From: Psychroflexus salarius
GTDB lineage: Bacteria; Bacteroidota; Bacteroidia; Flavobacteriales; Flavobacteriaceae
DNA length: 64,000 nt
NCBI RefSeq assembly: GCF_900129035.1
Contig: NZ_FQTW01000002.1
Location: forward strand, 124,001 to 188,000
Direction of reading: 5' to 3'
Both the position numbers and the translations under genes were made by a program. Positions 9,377 through 17,048 of the stretch are shown here, piece after piece; the stretch's first letter is position 1; every line of letters starts with the position of its first letter. A model generated the notes under the pieces. It worked only from the letters and a program-made list of their open reading frames with translations, was not told where the DNA came from and made no database searches.

Positions 9377-10012
9377 TTAAGGAATATTAAGATACTTATG
9401 TGTTTGTAAAGAAATCTTCCATTTTGGGTATTTCATCACGTATTCAACAATCATTGGCATCATTTTTTCGCGGACACTCCATTCTGGTTGAAGATAAAGT
9501 TGGCAAGATGAATTTTTAATTAATTCGGCTTGTTGTTCAGCAAATTTAAGATCATGCTTATTATATATAATCACTTTAAGTTCGTTAGCCACTTCATAAA
9601 TCTCTGGTTTGGGAAGTTTGATTTTCTTAGGAGATAAACAAATCCAATCCCAGTAGCCTGTTAATTGGTAAGCCCCAGAAGTTTCAATATGAACTTTAAG
9701 ACCTAAAGATTTAAGCTGAGTAGTTAAAGGATTCATATTCCATGTAAGAGGCTCACCACCAGTAATCACGATTGTATCACTGTACAATTTAGCGGAATTA
9801 ACTATTTCTGAAATAGCCGTTGGCGGATGCGTATTGGGATTCCAACTTTCTTTAACATCGCACCAATGGCAGCCAACATCGCAACCACCAATTCTAATGA
9901 AATAGGCAGCTGTTCCTGTATGATGGCCTTCACCTTGAATGGTATAAAACTGCTCCATCAAAGGCAGCATTTCACCTTTATTGACTAATTCTTTTGTTTC
10001 TTTTTCGAGCAT
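9377..10012 (-). CDS. queE: 7-carboxy-7-deazaguanine synthase QueE
   Basis: A radical SAM enzyme that rearranges 6-carboxytetrahydropterin to 7-carboxy-7-deazaguanine, a step toward queuosine. The N-terminal FYTIQGEGHHTG segment and the cluster-binding cysteines in GGCDVGCHWCDVKESW (C44, C48, C51, a CxxxCxxC arrangement) are diagnostic, and TGGEPL supplies the SAM-binding GGE motif. At 211 residues it has the compact length of the family. It starts 4 bp from a -7 box and diverges from the lipoprotein gene at 10086. No other queuosine gene is in the window. Confidence 0.95.
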   Translation of the reverse strand: MLEKETKELVNKGEMLPLMEQFYTIQGEGHHTGTAAYFIRIGGCDVGCHWCDVKESWNPNTHPPTAISEIVNSAKLYSDTIVITGGEPLTWNMNPLTTQLKSLGLKVHIETSGAYQLTGYWDWICLSPKKIKLPKPEIYEVANELKVIIYNKHDLKFAEQQAELIKNSSCQLYLQPEWSVREKMMPMIVEYVMKYPKWKISLQTHKYLNIP

Positions 10013-10016
10013 ATCG

Positions 10017-10024
10017 CAAAGATA
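10017..10024 (-). promoter_or_regulatory. -7 box abutting the queE start codon
   Basis: TATCTTTG on the minus strand (10024-10017) fits TAnnTTTG and ends only 4 bases before the queE ATG at 10012, implying a leaderless or nearly leaderless message. No clear TTG -33 element accompanies it. Confidence 0.4.
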
Positions 10025-10028
10025 ATTA

Positions 10029-10036
10029 TATTTTTG
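10029..10036 (+). promoter_or_regulatory. Candidate -7 box of the 10086 lipoprotein gene
   Basis: TATTTTTG fits TAnnTTTG on the plus strand and would give a leader of about 43 bases. It lies back to back with the queE -7 box, 4 bp away. The -33 element is not clear. Confidence 0.35.
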
Positions 10037-10085
10037 GCATAAGTTTTTGAATTAAAAAATATCCGAAATTTAAATCATACTAATC

Positions 10086-10670
10086 ATGACTCATTTCAAA
10101 TTTATTACAGCACTTTTTTTAGTAAGTTTTCTCATTATTTCTTGCAACTCTGACCAAGCCTATCTCATAGCAGAAAACAAAGTAGGTAAGATTACGAATT
10201 CAACAAAAATTAATGAATTAGAACAGTTGTTCCCAAATGATTCTATTGTCAAACCAAATTACAAAAATAGGTTTGAAGCGAATGGAAATGACGTATACAT
10301 TTATGAAAATGGTGACTTAAGCTTAAAAATACAACCTAGAATTTATGGCGATAGCACAAGTACGATTCGGGAAATTCAAATTTTAAACCCAAAGTACAAA
10401 ACTGCTAATGGCTTAAATGTGAATGGTGATTTTAAAACTATATATGAAAATTACAGCATTAAAACGATTCAAAATAGCTTTAAGAATGTTATTGTAGATA
10501 TTAAAGAGTTTGGGCTGTATGTGATTATAGATAAAGCTGAATTACCAAGTAATCTTCGATATGATCGAACTTCAACAATAACTGAAACTCAAATACCAAA
10601 TCAGGCCAAATTCAAATATGTTTGGTTTGCTTTTGATGCACCTCAAGAAGTTGCAAGCGATAAAGAATAA
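10086..10670 (+). CDS. Lipoprotein of unknown function
   Basis: 194 residues with a lipoprotein signal: hydrophobic stretch FITALFLVSFLIISC with the lipidated Cys at residue 20, followed by NSDQ rather than an acidic run, so it may face the periplasm. The mature part is hydrophilic and mixed alpha/beta in appearance, with no motif I recognise. It heads a plus-strand run of six genes; the alpha/beta hydrolase starts 9 bp downstream. I would call it a conserved Flavobacteriaceae lipoprotein at most. Confidence 0.75.
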   Translation: MTHFKFITALFLVSFLIISCNSDQAYLIAENKVGKITNSTKINELEQLFPNDSIVKPNYKNRFEANGNDVYIYENGDLSLKIQPRIYGDSTSTIREIQILNPKYKTANGLNVNGDFKTIYENYSIKTIQNSFKNVIVDIKEFGLYVIIDKAELPSNLRYDRTSTITETQIPNQAKFKYVWFAFDAPQEVASDKE

Positions 10671-10679
10671 AGCTAAAAA

Positions 10680-11525
10680 ATGCCACAAAAAATAATAAAA
10701 AAATTCGTCCCTAGAATTATTGGGTTTAAGTTAAACACACAATTCAAATTAAACAAAGACAAGGCTTTAAACAAAGCATACCAATTGTTTTCTACACCTC
10801 GAAATAGCGATATAAAACCACATCAAAATCAATTTTTAGAAGCAGCAAAAGCTAAAAAACACAGCATTAACTCATATCAAATTCAGACCTATCACTGGCC
10901 TGGAAAAGGTGAGACTGTTTTACTTGTTCACGGCTGGGATAGCAATACTTCAAGATGGAAAAGCTTAGTTAAAGAATTAACATCAAGCAATTTTAATATT
11001 ATTGCCTTTGATGCACCAGCCCACGGCAACTCAACGGGAACTTTATTAAATGTACCTTTATATGCTGAAGTTTTAGAAGAACTTATTTCTATACACAAAC
11101 CAAATCACTTAATCGGTCATAGTATTGGTGCAATGACACTTATTTTTAATCAATTCAAGTTTAATAATTCAAAAGATATAAAAAAGCTAGTTTTACTTGG
11201 TGCACCATCTGAAATGAAACTGATAATGAGAGATTATCAAAAAATACTTCAGCTTAGTCCAAAATTCATGTCAGAACTCAACACCTATTTTAAACAAAAA
11301 TTTGGCTACTATTTTGAAGCGTTTTCTATAGCTGAATTTGCAAAATCGGTTCATGTGCCTAGCCTTATTATTCATGACCAATATGATAAGATAGCACCTG
11401 TAGAAGCTGCTAAATCTATTCATAAAAACTTAAAAAATAGTCAGCTTATCATTACTGAAGGTGCAGGGCATTCTCTTAAAAATAATGATATTGATAAAAA
11501 TATACTTAAATTTATTCAGTCTTAA
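10680..11525 (+). CDS. Alpha/beta hydrolase
   Basis: 281 residues with the alpha/beta-hydrolase fold. The oxyanion strand LLVHGWDSN, the nucleophile elbow GHSIG (S148), an acid candidate in HDQYDKIAP (about D236) and a C-terminal His in EGAGHSL (H264) make a complete-looking catalytic triad. There is no signal peptide, so it is cytoplasmic. It resembles esterase or acyl hydrolase members; the substrate cannot be inferred. It sits 5 bp upstream of the pseudouridine synthase gene. Confidence 0.85.
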   Translation: MPQKIIKKFVPRIIGFKLNTQFKLNKDKALNKAYQLFSTPRNSDIKPHQNQFLEAAKAKKHSINSYQIQTYHWPGKGETVLLVHGWDSNTSRWKSLVKELTSSNFNIIAFDAPAHGNSTGTLLNVPLYAEVLEELISIHKPNHLIGHSIGAMTLIFNQFKFNNSKDIKKLVLLGAPSEMKLIMRDYQKILQLSPKFMSELNTYFKQKFGYYFEAFSIAEFAKSVHVPSLIIHDQYDKIAPVEAAKSIHKNLKNSQLIITEGAGHSLKNNDIDKNILKFIQS

Positions 11526-11530
11526 AAACT

Positions 11531-12229
11531 ATGAATCAACCCATTAGAATAAATAAATTTTTAAGCCAAGCTGGTTATTGCTCAAGACGTGAAGCCGATG
11601 CTCTAATCAAAGAAGGTCGTGTTACCATTAACAAAGTAGTGCCTGAAATGGGACAAAAGGTAAATCCTGATGATCAAGTATATGTTGATAACAAATTAGT
11701 TGAAGTAAAATCAAAAGAAAAGATTTACTTAGCGTTTAATAAACCCAAAGGCGTAGTTTGCACAACCAATTCTAAAGTTGAAAAAAACAATATTGTTGAT
11801 TATATTAATTACCCTGAGCGCATTTATCCAGTAGGAAGACTTGATAAAATGAGTGAAGGCTTAATTTTAATGACTAATGATGGTGAGATTGTGAACCAAA
11901 TTTTAAGAGCAAGACATCACCACGAAAAAGAATACATCGTTAAAGTAGTTAAACCTATTACAAATCAATTTATTGATAAATTAAGTCATGGTGTACCAAT
12001 TCTTGATACAGTTACGCGCGAATGTAAAGTCGAAAAAATAGATACTTACACCTTCAAAATTATTTTAACGCAAGGATTAAATAGGCAAATTAGACGCATG
12101 TGTGAAGCCTTAGATTACCGAGTTACAAAATTAAAACGCACACGAATTAAACATATTAAGTTAGATGTAGAAGTGGGCCAATATAGACACCTAACTTCAA
12201 CTGAAATAAAAGGCTTACAACATCAATAA
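11531..12229 (+). CDS. rluF: RluF-type rRNA pseudouridine synthase
   Basis: An N-terminal S4 RNA-binding domain (residues 5-60, INKFLSQAGYCSRREAD) is followed by an RsuA/RluB/E/F-type catalytic domain with the active-site Asp in YPVGRLDKMSEG (D105). Details such as HHEKEYIVKV and MCEALDYRVTKLKRTRI are closest to RluF, which isomerises uridine 2604 of 23S rRNA. The RsuA/RluB alternative cannot be fully excluded. It is 11 bp from the next gene in a tight operon-like run. Confidence 0.85.
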   Translation: MNQPIRINKFLSQAGYCSRREADALIKEGRVTINKVVPEMGQKVNPDDQVYVDNKLVEVKSKEKIYLAFNKPKGVVCTTNSKVEKNNIVDYINYPERIYPVGRLDKMSEGLILMTNDGEIVNQILRARHHHEKEYIVKVVKPITNQFIDKLSHGVPILDTVTRECKVEKIDTYTFKIILTQGLNRQIRRMCEALDYRVTKLKRTRIKHIKLDVEVGQYRHLTSTEIKGLQHQ

Positions 12230-12240
12230 ATTATATTATC

Positions 12241-12663
12241 ATGAAAAATATAACTCCATTTCATCTTGCCATTCCTGTAAGAGATCTTAAAGTCAGCCGT
12301 GATTTTTATTCAAGGATTCTTCAATTAAAAGAAGGTCGAAGTGACTCTCATTGGGTAGATTATGATTTTTTTGGACATCAATTTGTTATTCATGAAAGTA
12401 AGAATTTTAGTCAAACTGAAGTTGTAAGTCAAGTTGATGGCCACGATGTGCCTGTACCGCATTTTGGTATCGTTTTAGAATGGGAGCAATTTTGGGAATT
12501 TGCCGAGCATCTTAAAAAACAATCAATTCGTTTTATTATTGAACCTTATATAAGGTTTAAAAATCAGCCAGGCGAGCAAGCGACCATGTTTTTTAAAGAT
12601 CCAAGTGGTAATGCGCTCGAATTTAAGAGCTTTAAAAATATGAATCAACTCTTTGCCAAATGA
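12241..12663 (+). CDS. VOC (glyoxalase/dioxygenase) family protein
   Basis: 140 residues forming one pair of beta-alpha-beta-beta-beta modules: HLAIPVRDLKVSRDFYSRIL at the start, HFGIVLEWEQFWEF mid-protein and FKDPSGNALEFKSF at the end. H8, the His of HFGIVLEW and the Glu of ALEF are likely metal ligands. VOC members include glyoxalase I, dioxygenases and antibiotic-resistance proteins; nothing here picks one. Its stop codon overlaps the start of the next gene by 4 bp. Confidence 0.82.
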   Translation: MKNITPFHLAIPVRDLKVSRDFYSRILQLKEGRSDSHWVDYDFFGHQFVIHESKNFSQTEVVSQVDGHDVPVPHFGIVLEWEQFWEFAEHLKKQSIRFIIEPYIRFKNQPGEQATMFFKDPSGNALEFKSFKNMNQLFAK

Positions 12664-13727
12664 AAACACTTTCACCAAAATTAGTTAGACAGCTTTTTAT
12701 ATTAATGATTATTATTTCGCTTGGATTCTTGATATTCATGGAAATATTGCCTTATTTATCAGGTGTTTTAGGCGCCATAACTTTTTATGTTTTACTCAGA
12801 GGTTTCATGCGAAAGATGAAAGCTAAAGGCTGGAATGAAAACTTATCTGTAAGCATACTTCTCACTGGATCGTTTATACTCATACTTTTACCTATTGCAG
12901 GTATTGTATTAATGCTGTCTTCAAAAATCTCAAAAGCAGTTAAAAACTCAGAAGTAGTCGTAAACGCTGTGAATTCTCAAATTGCAGAAGTTGAACATTT
13001 AACGGGCTACAAGTTAGCATCGAGCATAGATACAGGCGCAGTTACAAATTGGATTTCGAATAATTTACAAGGATTTGCAGGTAGCACATTTGAAATATTT
13101 ATTGCTATTAGCATTATGTACTTTTTATTATACTACATGCTTTTAAATCAGAAAAAACTCTCTTCTTCTTTAGAAACATACATTCCTATCGGCGTTGAAA
13201 ATTTAAAAATTATTGCCAAAGAATCAGGTAAAAAAGTAAAGGCTAATGCAATAGGTATTCCGCTGGTAGCATTAATACAAGGTATAATTTCACTAATTGG
13301 TTATTGGATTTTCGGTGTTCCAGATCCCTTATTTTGGTTTGTTATAACAGCCATTGGTTCTATGATCCCATTTATCGGGACAGCAATCGGCTTTTTACCG
13401 GTAACACTGTTAATGATTTATCAAGGCGATAATTTTGCAGCCATAGGTGTTTTATTATACGGTTTTATTGTTGTTGGGTCTTCAGATAACATTGTGCGCT
13501 TACTGATTTTGAAAAAAATGGCTAATGAACATCCACTTATCACTTTAATTGGTGTTATTATAGGCGTTCCTTTATTTGGTTTTATTGGCCTGATTTTTGG
13601 TCCACTGCTAATATCTTTATTCTTACTTATCGTAGTGATTTATAAAAAAGAATACGGTGAAATTGAAAATGAACATCAAGAAAAAAGCCTTGACAATGAA
13701 CTGGAAAAAAAACAAATACAGGAATAA
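12660..13727 (+). CDS. AI-2E family (PerM/UPF0118) transporter
   Basis: 355 residues with about eight membrane segments in the family arrangement: two at the N-terminus (residues 10-50), one near 60-85, a long extracytoplasmic-type region, then paired hydrophobic stretches including the GYWIFGVPDPLFWFVITAIGS block and a C-terminal SLFLLIVVIY. Members are implicated in Na+/H+ antiport or small-molecule export; the AI-2 label is historic and not evidence of autoinducer transport. It overlaps the VOC gene (ATGA) and extends into the DUF1232 gene. Confidence 0.85.
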   Translation: MKTLSPKLVRQLFILMIIISLGFLIFMEILPYLSGVLGAITFYVLLRGFMRKMKAKGWNENLSVSILLTGSFILILLPIAGIVLMLSSKISKAVKNSEVVVNAVNSQIAEVEHLTGYKLASSIDTGAVTNWISNNLQGFAGSTFEIFIAISIMYFLLYYMLLNQKKLSSSLETYIPIGVENLKIIAKESGKKVKANAIGIPLVALIQGIISLIGYWIFGVPDPLFWFVITAIGSMIPFIGTAIGFLPVTLLMIYQGDNFAAIGVLLYGFIVVGSSDNIVRLLILKKMANEHPLITLIGVIIGVPLFGFIGLIFGPLLISLFLLIVVIYKKEYGEIENEHQEKSLDNELEKKQIQE

Positions 13728-14112
13728 AAAGAAAATTGATGAAGCTTACGTAAAAGCTGAATCTAAAAAAGTTTCAGACAAAGACATTGATGAAACGCTT
13801 AGCCGTCAACAACAATTATTAAATAAGTTGAAGCATAAAAAATGGGATCACATAAAAACTGAAGTCTACCAACTCATAGAAATGCTTAAAGCTTTTAAAG
13901 ATAAAACATACACAAAAACACCTTGGAAAAGCATTTCAGCCATAACATTTACACTCCTATATATTATCAACCCGTTAGACTTAGCTCCAGATTTTATACC
14001 GTTTATAGGTTATTTAGATGACATAAGTATTTTAACTTTCTGCCTTAAATTAGTAAAAAGTGATATTAATGATTTTAAAAACTGGAAAGAACACCAAGAA
14101 GCTATTAATTGA
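13696..14112 (+). CDS. DUF1232 (YkvA-like) membrane protein
   Basis: The C-terminal half carries the DUF1232 signature TLLYIINPLDLAPDFIPFIG followed by YLDD, a short hydrophobic hairpin of unknown function. The N-terminal half is basic and helical. Upstream in-frame starts exist (GTG 13657, ATG 13669); I prefer the ATG at 13696 because family members begin close to the KIDEAYV segment. It overlaps the 3' end of the AI-2E gene by about 32 bp in another frame, so the two are probably translationally coupled. It converges with folD, 3 bp away. Confidence 0.75.
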   Translation: MNWKKNKYRNKKKIDEAYVKAESKKVSDKDIDETLSRQQQLLNKLKHKKWDHIKTEVYQLIEMLKAFKDKTYTKTPWKSISAITFTLLYIINPLDLAPDFIPFIGYLDDISILTFCLKLVKSDINDFKNWKEHQEAIN

Positions 14113-14115
14113 TAT

Positions 14116-15006
14116 TTAAAGACCTTTTCTTAATCTGTGCTGTTCACGCGCAAGAAGTGTATTTTTTAATAACATTGCAATTGTCATAGGCCCAACACCA
14201 CCAGGAACAGGTGTAATATGTGATGCTTTTTTACTCACGTTTTCATAATCTACGTCACCAGTAATTACGTAGCCCTTTTTAGCAGAATCATCAGGAACAC
14301 GTGTAATTCCAACATCAATAATAACTGCATCATCTTTTACCATTTCAGCTTTTAAAAAGTTTGGTATACCTAAAGCAGAAATTACAATATCTGCTTGGCT
14401 AGTAATCTGAGTAATATTTTTGGTATGGCTGTGTGTTAAAGTAACAGTCGAATTTCCTGGCCAGCCTTTACGACCCATCAAAATGCTCATTGGACGCCCT
14501 ACAATGTGGCTACGACCAATAACAACGGTATGCTTACCGTTAGTTTGAACGTTATAACGTTCAAGTAGTTCTAAAATCCCAAATGGTGTTGCCGGTATAA
14601 ATGAAGTCATATCAAGCGCCATTTTACCAAAATTAGCTGGATGGAAACCATCAACATCTTTATTAGGGTCAATACGCATGATTACTTTTTGAGTATCAAT
14701 CTGTTTTGGTAATGGTAATTGAACTATAAAACCATCAATATCCTCATCTTCATTTAATCGGTCGATCTTGTCAAGTAATTCTAATTCAGAAATTGTTCCA
14801 GAAAGCTTAACTAAAGTCGATTTAAAACCAACACGTTCACATGACCTCACTTTACTACCAACATAGGTTAGACTAGCGCCATCGTTACCTACGATTACTG
14901 CGGCCAAATGAGGGACTTTCTCATTTTTCGCCTTCATCTTATCAACTTCAGCAGTAATTTCGTTTTTGATATCGTTACTTACTTTCTTGCCGTCTAGAAT
15001 TGTCAT
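14116..15006 (-). CDS. folD: Bifunctional methylenetetrahydrofolate dehydrogenase/cyclohydrolase FolD
   Basis: FolD interconverts 5,10-methylene-, 5,10-methenyl- and 10-formyl-THF using NADP+. Visible marks are SLTYVGSKVRSCERVG with the cyclohydrolase Tyr/Lys pair, DGFIVQLPLP, the VIGRSHIVGRP dinucleotide-binding turn and the C-terminal PVPGGVGPMT motif. At 296 residues it is a normal length. It begins 25 bp after the ffh stop on the same strand, so cotranscription with ffh is likely. Confidence 0.97.
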   Translation of the reverse strand: MTILDGKKVSNDIKNEITAEVDKMKAKNEKVPHLAAVIVGNDGASLTYVGSKVRSCERVGFKSTLVKLSGTISELELLDKIDRLNEDEDIDGFIVQLPLPKQIDTQKVIMRIDPNKDVDGFHPANFGKMALDMTSFIPATPFGILELLERYNVQTNGKHTVVIGRSHIVGRPMSILMGRKGWPGNSTVTLTHSHTKNITQITSQADIVISALGIPNFLKAEMVKDDAVIIDVGITRVPDDSAKKGYVITGDVDYENVSKKASHITPVPGGVGPMTIAMLLKNTLLAREQHRLRKGL

Positions 15007-15031
15007 GTTACCTGTGTTATTAACTTGTTAT

Positions 15032-16363
15032 TTATTGCTTCATATTTTGCATCATTTGCATCATCTTTTTTCCGCCGCCGCCTTGCATCATTTTCATCAT
15101 TTTACTCATTTGGCTAAATTGTTTAAGCAATTGGTTAACCTCTTGAACTGAAGTACCAGAACCTTTACCAATTCTACGTTTACGACTTGAATTAATGATA
15201 TTAGGGTTTGCGCGCTCTTTAGGTGTCATGGAGTGAATAATGGCTTCAATATGTTTAAAGGCATCATCATCAATATCCATATTTTTCATCATTTTCCCAG
15301 CACCAGGAATCATTCCCATCAAGTCTTTCATGCTACCCATTTTCTTGACTTGCTGTATTTGACTTAGGAAATCATCAAAACCAAATTTATTTTTAGCGAT
15401 TTTCTTCTGGAGCTTTCTCGCTTCTTCTTCATCATATTGCTCTTGAGCACGTTCTACTAAAGAGACAACATCACCCATTCCTAAGATTCTGTCTGCCATA
15501 CGCGATGGATAAAAAACATCTACCGCATCCATCTTTTCACCTGTACCAATAAACTTTATGGGTTTATTGACGACCGATTTAATAGAAATGGCGGCACCGC
15601 CACGCGTATCACCATCTAATTTGGTTAAAATAACACCGTCAAAATCTAAAACATCATTAAAGGCTTTTGCTGTATTTACAGCATCCTGACCTGTCATGGC
15701 ATCAACCACAAATAAAGTTTCATTAGGCTGAATAGTTTTATGGATGTCTGAAATTTCATTCATCATTTGCTCATCGATAGCTAAACGACCTGCGGTATCA
15801 AGAATAACTACATTATGGCCGTTTTGTTTAGCGTGTGCAATGGCACCTTGAGCAATTTTAACGGGATCTTTTTCTTCTTTATTAGAGAAAACTTCAACAT
15901 TTATTTGTTCTCCAACAACATGCAATTGATCTATAGCAGCTGGTCTATAAACATCACATGCTACCAATAAAGGTTTACGTGTTTTTTTTGTTTTTAGAAA
16001 ATTGGCAAGCTTACCTGAAAATGTTGTCTTACCAGAACCTTGCAAACCTGACATTAAAATAACCGATGGTGAACCTGATAAATCAACGCCTTCAGCATCG
16101 CCACCCATCAAATCAGTTAACTCGTCTTTAACGATTTTAACCATTAATTGATTAGGCTTTAATGATTTTAAAACGTTTTGACCAATAGCTTTTTCTTTTA
16201 CAGTATTTGTAAAATTCTTTGCAATTTTAAAGTTAACATCAGCATCAACTAAAGCTCTTCTAACTTCTTTTAAAGTTTCGGCTACATTTACTTCGGTAAT
16301 TTGACCGTGACCTTTAAGTACATGAAAGGCTTTATCTAACTTATCACTTAAACTATCAAACAT
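15032..16363 (-). CDS. ffh: Signal recognition particle protein Ffh
   Basis: The SRP54 GTPase that binds signal sequences and 4.5S RNA and delivers ribosomes to FtsY at the membrane. N domain (1-85), G domain with GLQGSGKTT, the DTAGR box and TKLDGDTRGG, and a C-terminal M domain that is rich in Met and ends with clusters such as KMMQMMQNMKQ. 443 residues is standard. It has a -7 box (TACTTTTG) giving a leader of about 13 bases. folD follows. Confidence 0.97.
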   Translation of the reverse strand: MFDSLSDKLDKAFHVLKGHGQITEVNVAETLKEVRRALVDADVNFKIAKNFTNTVKEKAIGQNVLKSLKPNQLMVKIVKDELTDLMGGDAEGVDLSGSPSVILMSGLQGSGKTTFSGKLANFLKTKKTRKPLLVACDVYRPAAIDQLHVVGEQINVEVFSNKEEKDPVKIAQGAIAHAKQNGHNVVILDTAGRLAIDEQMMNEISDIHKTIQPNETLFVVDAMTGQDAVNTAKAFNDVLDFDGVILTKLDGDTRGGAAISIKSVVNKPIKFIGTGEKMDAVDVFYPSRMADRILGMGDVVSLVERAQEQYDEEEARKLQKKIAKNKFGFDDFLSQIQQVKKMGSMKDLMGMIPGAGKMMKNMDIDDDAFKHIEAIIHSMTPKERANPNIINSSRKRRIGKGSGTSVQEVNQLLKQFSQMSKMMKMMQGGGGKKMMQMMQNMKQ

Positions 16364-16382
16364 ATTCTTAATCAGTTTTATG

Positions 16383-16390
16383 CAAAAGTA
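16383..16390 (-). promoter_or_regulatory. -7 box of the ffh promoter with adjacent dyad
   Basis: TACTTTTG on the minus strand (16390-16383). Immediately upstream, 16391-16404 holds the inverted repeat AGGATT-TG-AATCCT, located where a regulator could touch polymerase. No TTG -33 element is at the usual spacing. Confidence 0.45.
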
Positions 16391-16428
16391 AGGATTTGAA
16401 TCCTATTATTGAAGTTTTTACAAATTAA

Positions 16429-16452
16429 AAAACCACCTAAAAAGGTGGTTTT
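16429..16452 (-). terminator. Rho-independent terminator of ppa
   Basis: A 10-bp stem, AAAACCACCT (16429-16438) with AGGTGGTTTT (16443-16452), around an A4 loop, followed on the minus strand by a run of T. It lies 20 bp past the ppa stop codon. Confidence 0.85.
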
Positions 16453-16471
16453 AAATTATTTATTGTGACAT

Positions 16472-16978
16472 TTACAGTTTGTAATTATGTTCGTTTCTAT
16501 CACTTTCATTGTAACGCTTAATCGCTGTTTCTACAAGTTCTTTAGCTTCAACTTCATTACCCCAATTACCTATTGTAACTTCTTTATCTTCCAAATCTTT
16601 ATAGGTTCTAAAAAAATGTTCAATTTCTTCAACTAATTGCGGATTCACATCACCAAAATTTTGAATGGCTGTTCCCATTGGATCATCAACAGGTACACAG
16701 ATAATTTTTTCATCAGGGCCTTTTTCATCAGACATATGCAAAACACCAACAGGTCTAACTTCAGCAACACAACCAGGTATAACTGGATGCGTAAATAACA
16801 CGAGAACATCTAATGGGTCATTGTCTAATGCTAAAGTCTCAGGTACAAAACCGTAATCTGCTGGATATACCATAGACGTATGTAACATACGGTCAAATCT
16901 AATTTTTTTTGTATCAAAATCGTACTCGTATTTGTTACGACTACCTCTTGGAATTTCTATAAAAGCATCAAATGTCAT
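16472..16978 (-). CDS. ppa: Inorganic pyrophosphatase
   Basis: A family I soluble pyrophosphatase, hydrolysing PPi to drive biosynthetic reactions. IEIPRGSRNKYEYD, YPADYGFVPETLALD and DNDPLDVLVLF contain the conserved Lys, Glu and Asp metal ligands. An in-frame GTG at 17011 would lengthen the protein by 11 residues, but it lies inside the -7 box at 17011-17018; the ATG at 16978 gives the usual N-terminus before FDAFIEIP and is therefore chosen. 168 residues. A terminator follows and DUF5686 lies upstream on the same strand. Confidence 0.95.
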   Translation of the reverse strand: MTFDAFIEIPRGSRNKYEYDFDTKKIRFDRMLHTSMVYPADYGFVPETLALDNDPLDVLVLFTHPVIPGCVAEVRPVGVLHMSDEKGPDEKIICVPVDDPMGTAIQNFGDVNPQLVEEIEHFFRTYKDLEDKEVTIGNWGNEVEAKELVETAIKRYNESDRNEHNYKL

Positions 16979-17010
16979 TGTTGTATTTATTAGGTTAAAA
17001 AATCGGGTCA

Positions 17011-17018
17011 CAAAACTA
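17011..17018 (-). promoter_or_regulatory. -7 box of the ppa promoter, which decides the start codon
   Basis: TAGTTTTG on the minus strand (17018-17011) matches TAnnTTTG. Its last bases form the GTG at 17011, so that codon cannot be in the message, and translation must begin at the ATG at 16978 after a leader of about 26 bases. Confidence 0.5.
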
Positions 17019-17048
17019 ATAAAACTTTGCTTATTAGAGGTTTAATTC

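Noticed and set aside
14966-15151. Plus-strand frame coding for a His-rich 61-residue peptide
   Set aside because: It is the complement of the Met-rich end of ffh (CAT codons), with no start context.
16391-16404. GGATTTGAATCC, which resembles a tRNA T-loop
   Set aside because: No acceptor stem, anticodon arm or correct spacing flank it; it reads as a short dyad at the ffh promoter.
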